From NCBI GenBank assembly GCA_020161845.1, contig JAIUNK010000020.1, positions 16,999 through 80,998 of the forward strand: 64,000 nt of DNA, written 5' to 3'. The notes under the pieces are model-generated. The model saw nothing but the letters and a program-made list of their open reading frames with translations. It had not been told where the DNA came from and made no database searches. Made by a program: the position numbers and the translations under genes. Positions 59,717 through 64,000 of the stretch are shown piece after piece. Source of the DNA: Actinomycetota bacterium (GTDB taxonomy: Bacteria > Actinomycetota > Actinomycetes > Actinomycetales > Dermatophilaceae). Position 1 is the first letter of the stretch. Each line of letters starts with the position of its first letter.

Positions 59717-61795
59717 ATGGGAGGGGTAGACCCGGACACGTCGGCCGACGCGGGGATCGCGGTCCGGTGGATGGGAGTCAAGACGGTGCGGGGTGCCCTG
59801 GAGCAGGTGGTGCGACGCCGACCCGGCGACGTCATCACGGCTGCCATGCTGGTCACCACGATCGCCTTCACCATGGTGCAGTTCCTGGCCGACCGCGGCG
59901 TACTGGGGCTCCCCACGACGTACGCGGTGCACGCCCCCATGCTGATCGCGCTCGCGCCGCATTGGCGGGAGCACGGCCTACCCCGCACCCGGCGCGCCGC
60001 GACGGTCATGGCGCTGCTGATGCTCGCCTCCATCATCACGGCGCTCTCGCTCGGTCAGAACATCGGCATCGCGGTCGCGACGGCCGGGGGGGCACTGGCC
60101 TACGCCATCGCGGTCGGCACGCTCTACCGGCGCCGATCCGCCTCCTGGATGCCGCGGTCGGCGAGCCAATTGCTGCGCCTCACGGGCCTGTCGGTGCTGT
60201 GTTCGCCGATCCCGCTGGTCGTCGCCGGGTACGTCGGAGTCGGCTGGTCCACCCTCGTCGAGGCGCCCCACGTCGCTCTCGTCGCCTGCTTGCGCGGGGC
60301 CGAGGCCATGATCATCGGCGGCACCACCGTGCTGCCGATCTGCCTCGCGGGACGGCCTGCCCCGCGCCGCCGACCCCTCGTGCTCAACCTGGTGCTTGTG
60401 GCCGCGGCGACGACGACACCCTGGCTGGTGCCGACCATCCCGAACACGCCCATCTCCTGGGTGCTGGTGCTGCCGATGGTGGTCGCTGCCGTCCTCACCA
60501 CGATCCGCTGGGTGGCCGCGATCGCGTTCATCTCGTGCATCAGCGAGATGTTCGTGCCCAACCCGCCGTACGCGGACCTATGGGCCGGGCGACTGCCGGG
60601 AGCCCTCGGGCTCGACCTGCTGTTCGGCTTCATGCCGCTGTTCGCCCTGCTGATCGCGCTGGCCAGGGACCACACGGCCCGGCTGAGCCGGCAGCTGCAG
60701 GAGGCGACCGACGCGGAACAGGACCAGGCCGCCTTGCTGAGCCGGGTCTACGAGGTCATGACCGACGGGATGATCGTCGCCGACGAGACCGGCACGGTCA
60801 CCGTCGCCAACGGCGCCGCCGCGCGGCTGGCCGGCGTCCCGATTCCGGCGCGCATCTCCGACGACTGGGTGCGCACCGTCAACGCGCAGGCCATGGACGC
60901 GAGCCGGATGGCGCGCAGGCAGGATGTGGGGGCGCTGCTGGCCGCCTCGGGCGACGCCGCCACGGTGGAGCTGATGCTGCCGGGCGACCACGGCGATGCC
61001 CGCGTGCTGTCCTTGTCGCGGCGCCGGCTGCGCACCACCGATCGAGAATTGCTGCTGCACCTCATCACCGACATCACCGCCGAACGGCGCGCCTATCGGG
61101 AGCTGGAGTCCTTCGCCGGCACCGTCGCCCACGACCTCAAGAGCCCGCTCACCGCCCTCATGGGCTGGCTGGAGACCACGCTGGACCTCATCGGAACCGA
61201 CGGGCCCGACGGGCCCGCCAAGCCCGACCGTGCCGGGATGGCTGGGCTGCGGCACGCCCAAAGCGCGGCGCAGCGGATGCACGGCCTCATCGATGACTAC
61301 CTCGCGTACGCCGTGGCCCGCGAGGGGGCGCTGCACCTGTGCGACGTACCGCTGGACCGGCTCATGGACGAGCTGCGCGGCTTCTACGAAACCGATGGCC
61401 CGCAGGCCGTCTCGATCACGGTGGCGGCACCGCACACGGTGCACGCGGACCCTTCCCTGACGCGGCAGCTCCTGGGGAACCTGATCGGCAACAGCATCAA
61501 GTACTCCCGGCCGGAGCTAGGCACGCGCGTGCAGGTGCGCAGCATCGACCACGAGCCGGGCTGGGTGCAGGTGCAGGTCGCGGATCGGGGCGTCGGCCTG
61601 ACGCCTGGGGACGAGCAGCGGATCTTCGAGGCGTTCAACCGGTCGGCCAAGGACGCCGGCAACCACGCGGGGATCGGTCTGGGGTTGGCGCTGTGCAGCG
61701 CGATCGTGGCGCGGCACGGCGGTCGGATCTGGGCCGAGGCCAACGAGTGGGGCGGGGCGACGTTCCGGTTCACCCTCCCCGAGGGGGTGTCATGA
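59717..61795 (+). CDS. Membrane sensor histidine kinase with PAS domain (first of a tandem pair)
   Basis: A 692-residue kinase. Seven to eight N-terminal membrane segments (about 35-310) form a MASE1-like sensor. A PAS domain (about 330-450; MTDGMIVADETGTVTVANGA), then HisKA with FAGTVAHDLKSPLTALMGWL and HATPase_c with RQLLGNLIGNSIKYSRPELG, VQVADRGVGLTPGD and HAGIGLGLALCSAIVARHGG. It overlaps the next kinase by four bases. The first ATG has no clear ribosome site, and a start at 59771 (MGVKTV) would lose only soluble residues. No response regulator is adjacent. Confidence 0.9.
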   Translation: MGGVDPDTSADAGIAVRWMGVKTVRGALEQVVRRRPGDVITAAMLVTTIAFTMVQFLADRGVLGLPTTYAVHAPMLIALAPHWREHGLPRTRRAATVMALLMLASIITALSLGQNIGIAVATAGGALAYAIAVGTLYRRRSASWMPRSASQLLRLTGLSVLCSPIPLVVAGYVGVGWSTLVEAPHVALVACLRGAEAMIIGGTTVLPICLAGRPAPRRRPLVLNLVLVAAATTTPWLVPTIPNTPISWVLVLPMVVAAVLTTIRWVAAIAFISCISEMFVPNPPYADLWAGRLPGALGLDLLFGFMPLFALLIALARDHTARLSRQLQEATDAEQDQAALLSRVYEVMTDGMIVADETGTVTVANGAAARLAGVPIPARISDDWVRTVNAQAMDASRMARRQDVGALLAASGDAATVELMLPGDHGDARVLSLSRRRLRTTDRELLLHLITDITAERRAYRELESFAGTVAHDLKSPLTALMGWLETTLDLIGTDGPDGPAKPDRAGMAGLRHAQSAAQRMHGLIDDYLAYAVAREGALHLCDVPLDRLMDELRGFYETDGPQAVSITVAAPHTVHADPSLTRQLLGNLIGNSIKYSRPELGTRVQVRSIDHEPGWVQVQVADRGVGLTPGDEQRIFEAFNRSAKDAGNHAGIGLGLALCSAIVARHGGRIWAEANEWGGATFRFTLPEGVS

Positions 61796-63822
61796 CGGCG
61801 CCGGGCGGGCCACCCGCCAGCCTGCCCTCGCTACTCTCCCGGCCCCGGCGCGGGCTGTGGACGGTCCTGGCCCTGGCCAACGTGACTCTGACCTGGCTGA
61901 GCTACATGCTGCTCGGGCGGCACGGTGAGGACACCCAATCGTGGTTCCCGCCCGTAGCCGGTCTCGCGCTCGCCGCCGCGGGGTGGCCGCTGGTCGCGAA
62001 CCGGAAGTGGCGCGCGGTGACGGCGATCGCCCTGGTGTTCGTCACGACGGGGGCGCTGGGCGGCGTGCTGAGCGGGCAGCCGATCCTGCCGTCCGTGCAC
62101 CTCAGCCTGGTGAGCTTAGCGATCAGTGGGCTGTTCGTCGCGACCTGGCAGCGGCTGAAGAGCGGGCCTGGGTTGGCTCCGGGCGGCGCGCGGGACGTGG
62201 TCACGCTCAACCTGCTCCTGGCCGGCGCAGCAGCGCTGACGATCCTGGCCGGCGGGGCCCCGACCGGGCCCGGCGTCGGCGCGGGCCGTAGCGAGCTGCT
62301 CTGGTTCATCCGAATCACATCGAATCTCATCGTCGCCGCGCCGTTCATCCTCGTCGTGTGGCTGGGCCGCGACGCCCCCATCCTGCCCCGGGCCCGCCCC
62401 ACCCGCGGCAATGTCGCGATGGGCCTGCTGTCCCTGGCTTGCCTGGTCGTCCCACATCTAGTGCCCAAGGCGCCGCTGGGCTGGGCCATCTTCATCCCGG
62501 TCATTTGGGCCGGGTTGACGTTAGCGCCCCGCACCGTCGCGGGCCTGATCCTGATCGCCCCTGCCGCGACCCTGGTGGGTGCGCTACTGCCCTACGGGCG
62601 CCAACGGTCCGACGCCTTCATTCCGCCGAGCACGATGATGCAGGCCCTCGCGGCCACCGTCGCCTCCGTGGCCCTGCTGATCGCCTACCAACGCGTGGAC
62701 AACACCCGGTTGACCCAGCTTCTCGGGGCGCAGCACGCGGCCGCCCAGGCGCAGAACGCCGTGCTCACCGGCATCTTCCGCGGCATGCGCGAGGGCCTGC
62801 TCCTGGCCACGGGCGACGGCAGGATCACGCTGGCCAACCCCTCCGCCCGCACCCTCCTCGGGCACCGCATGCCCACGACGCTGGATCCTGCGGCGTGGCT
62901 GCGCGCCTTCAGGTTCACCACGGTCGGCAGCACCGCCCCCCTGGACACCGGCACCCTACGGAACTTCCTGCAACCCCGCAGCGGGGCATCGGCCACGCTC
63001 ACGGTCACCGTTGAGGCGCCCGGCCGCAAGGCGACATTGGCCATGGTCAACGAGCCGCTCCCGGCCAAGGGGGCGGCCGCGCAACGGGTGATCCTGATGC
63101 GCGACGTCACAGCAAACCAGGAGCGGCAGCAGCACCTGAAGGCCTTCGCCGCGACGGTCGCCCACGACCTGAAGAACCCGCTCACCAGCGTCCTGCTCTG
63201 GATGGACACGGCGGAGGCATCCCTCGGCGACGAGCACATCGGCGAGGCCGTCGATGCGGTGCGGCAGGCCTGCGATGCGGCGGTCCGGATGAACCGGCTC
63301 ATTGACGACTACCTCGCCTATACGGTCTCCCGGGAGGGCGTCAGCCGACCGGCGCCGCTGCTCTTGGCCCCGATTCTGGACGAGATGTCCGCCGGAGACG
63401 ACCCCGGCCGGGTGGTCCTGACCCATGCGGCGCCGCACGCGGTCACCGCCGACGACACCCTGCTGCGGCAGTTGCTGGGCAATCTCATCGACAACGCCAT
63501 GAAGTATGCGCGGCCCGGCGGCCCCGCGCGCATCCTCGTGACGTCCGAGCGCGATCACGAGCGTCCGGGGTGGGTGGTCGTCCGCGTCGCCGACGAGGGC
63601 ATCGGGCTGCGACCCGGGACGGAAACCAGAATCTTCGACGCCTTCGCCCGCTCTCATCGCGACCTCGGAGCGGGGGCCGGTCTCGGACTCGCGCTGTGTC
63701 GCGCGGTGGTGGAGCGCCACGGCGGGACGATCTCGGCGCACACCAACGAGGCGGGGGGCACCACGATCACGTTCTCCCTGCCGGAGGCGGACCTCGACGA
63801 CGCGAGCGAACACGCGGGTTAG
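61792..63822 (+). CDS. Membrane sensor histidine kinase with PAS domain (second of a tandem pair)
   Basis: A 676-residue kinase with the same plan as its upstream neighbour: membrane sensor (about 20-310), a PAS-like part (FRGMREGLLLATGDGRITLA), H-box FAATVAHDLKNPLTSVLLWM, N-box RQLLGNLIDNAMKYARPGGP and G boxes VRVADEGIGLRPG and GAGLGLALCRAVVERHGGTI. The kinase cores of the two are clearly related (LIDDYLAY(T/A)V(S/A)REG in both), so they arose by duplication. The ATG at 61792 overlaps the stop of the first kinase (ATGA). They may form heterodimers. Confidence 0.9.
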   Translation: MTAPGGPPASLPSLLSRPRRGLWTVLALANVTLTWLSYMLLGRHGEDTQSWFPPVAGLALAAAGWPLVANRKWRAVTAIALVFVTTGALGGVLSGQPILPSVHLSLVSLAISGLFVATWQRLKSGPGLAPGGARDVVTLNLLLAGAAALTILAGGAPTGPGVGAGRSELLWFIRITSNLIVAAPFILVVWLGRDAPILPRARPTRGNVAMGLLSLACLVVPHLVPKAPLGWAIFIPVIWAGLTLAPRTVAGLILIAPAATLVGALLPYGRQRSDAFIPPSTMMQALAATVASVALLIAYQRVDNTRLTQLLGAQHAAAQAQNAVLTGIFRGMREGLLLATGDGRITLANPSARTLLGHRMPTTLDPAAWLRAFRFTTVGSTAPLDTGTLRNFLQPRSGASATLTVTVEAPGRKATLAMVNEPLPAKGAAAQRVILMRDVTANQERQQHLKAFAATVAHDLKNPLTSVLLWMDTAEASLGDEHIGEAVDAVRQACDAAVRMNRLIDDYLAYTVSREGVSRPAPLLLAPILDEMSAGDDPGRVVLTHAAPHAVTADDTLLRQLLGNLIDNAMKYARPGGPARILVTSERDHERPGWVVVRVADEGIGLRPGTETRIFDAFARSHRDLGAGAGLGLALCRAVVERHGGTISAHTNEAGGTTITFSLPEADLDDASEHAG

Positions 63823-63873
63823 CGAACGCGCGGAGGGCTCTCCACGCGCCGCGCGAAGGGGCTCTCCACGCGC

Positions 63874-63907
63874 GAAGGGGCTCTACCCTCACGGGTAGAG
63901 CCCCTTC
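63874..63907. terminator. Bidirectional terminator between the kinase gene and the rRNA operon
   Basis: A perfect 15-bp stem, gaaggggctctaccc (63874-63888) with gggtagagccccttc (63893-63907), and a four-base loop. A second copy of gcgcgaaggggctct lies at 63851, giving a short direct repeat. It can end both the kinase transcript and the minus-strand rRNA operon. Confidence 0.9.
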
Positions 63908-63920
63908 ACCTTTCAATGAT

Positions 63921-64000
63921 TGTCCGGCGGCGTCCTACTCTCCCACACCGTCACCAGTGCAGTACCATCGGCGCTGTCAGGCTTAGCTTCCGGGTTCGGA
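63921..64000 (-). rRNA. rrf: 5S ribosomal RNA (3' part, cut by window edge)
   Basis: The reverse complement reads TCCGAACCCGGAAGCTAAGC, then GACAGCGCCGATGGTACTGC and GGTGACGGTGTGGGAGAGTA, ending GGACGCCGCCGGACA, the standard 3' two-thirds of actinobacterial 5S rRNA. The 5' third and the 23S gene are expected beyond the right edge. The terminator hairpin starts 13 bases past its 3' end. Confidence 0.95.

Overview
The window is high-GC chromosomal DNA from an actinobacterium. The evidence is a fused ketoglutarate dehydrogenase (Kgd), an acyl-CoA carboxylase with an epsilon subunit, a WhiB-like protein, nickel superoxide dismutase, an F420-type luciferase-like oxidoreductase, many ATGA/GTGA gene overlaps and several probable leaderless promoters. 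The gene order fits Micrococcales, but the genus cannot be fixed from this sequence alone.

Layout. 1-7756 (minus strand) holds the aspartate-family amino-acid genes thrB (cut by the left edge), thrC and hom, then lysA and argS. Between hom and lysA lies about 1.7 kb of decayed DNA: a truncated, frameshifted DUF4143 protein, a ribbon-helix-helix fragment, a 16-bp tandem repeat, a 60-bp near-palindrome and a 91-bp tandem repeat that copies the lysA tail. 8085-16812 is tRNA-Arg(CCG) followed by an 8.65-kb integrated element bounded by a 26-bp core repeat. The element carries an integrase, an excisionase-like protein, a primase-polymerase/helicase, a WhiB-like protein, two related scaffold-like proteins and an HK97-type capsid protein. 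It has no terminase, portal or tail genes, so it looks like a phage satellite or a strongly reduced prophage.

16948-29160 returns to the chromosome: an LssY_C membrane protein, two CNNM/CorC-type CBS membrane proteins, kgd, a DUF6104 protein, an SGNH hydrolase, an adhesin-like protein, an oxidoreductase and an IS481 remnant. 29161-44208 starts with a NYN-domain protein. It then has a plus-strand run of surface-polysaccharide genes: a FlaA1-like dehydratase, capE-capF-capG for UDP-L-FucNAc, and a polymerase/ligase-like membrane protein. This run ends in an S26 peptidase that is probably the Ni-SOD maturation protease. A GDT1-type transporter and sodN follow. The facing minus-strand group (LCP protein, two glycosyltransferases, hexapeptide acetyltransferase, MOSC protein) probably assembles the polymer and attaches it to the wall.

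44328-57268 holds an orphan FitA-type antitoxin with a palindromic operator and only a toxin stub. After it comes the actinobacterial block acyl-CoA dehydrogenase ... purE-purK ... adenylate cyclase-birA / accD-accE, interspersed with a two-component system, an enoyl-CoA hydratase, an LLM oxidoreductase and an ACT-domain protein. 57309-64000 holds a DUF885 peptidase, a Maf pyrophosphatase, two tandem related membrane histidine kinases without a response regulator, a bidirectional terminator, and the 3' part of a minus-strand 5S rRNA gene, which marks the end of an rRNA operon beyond the right edge.
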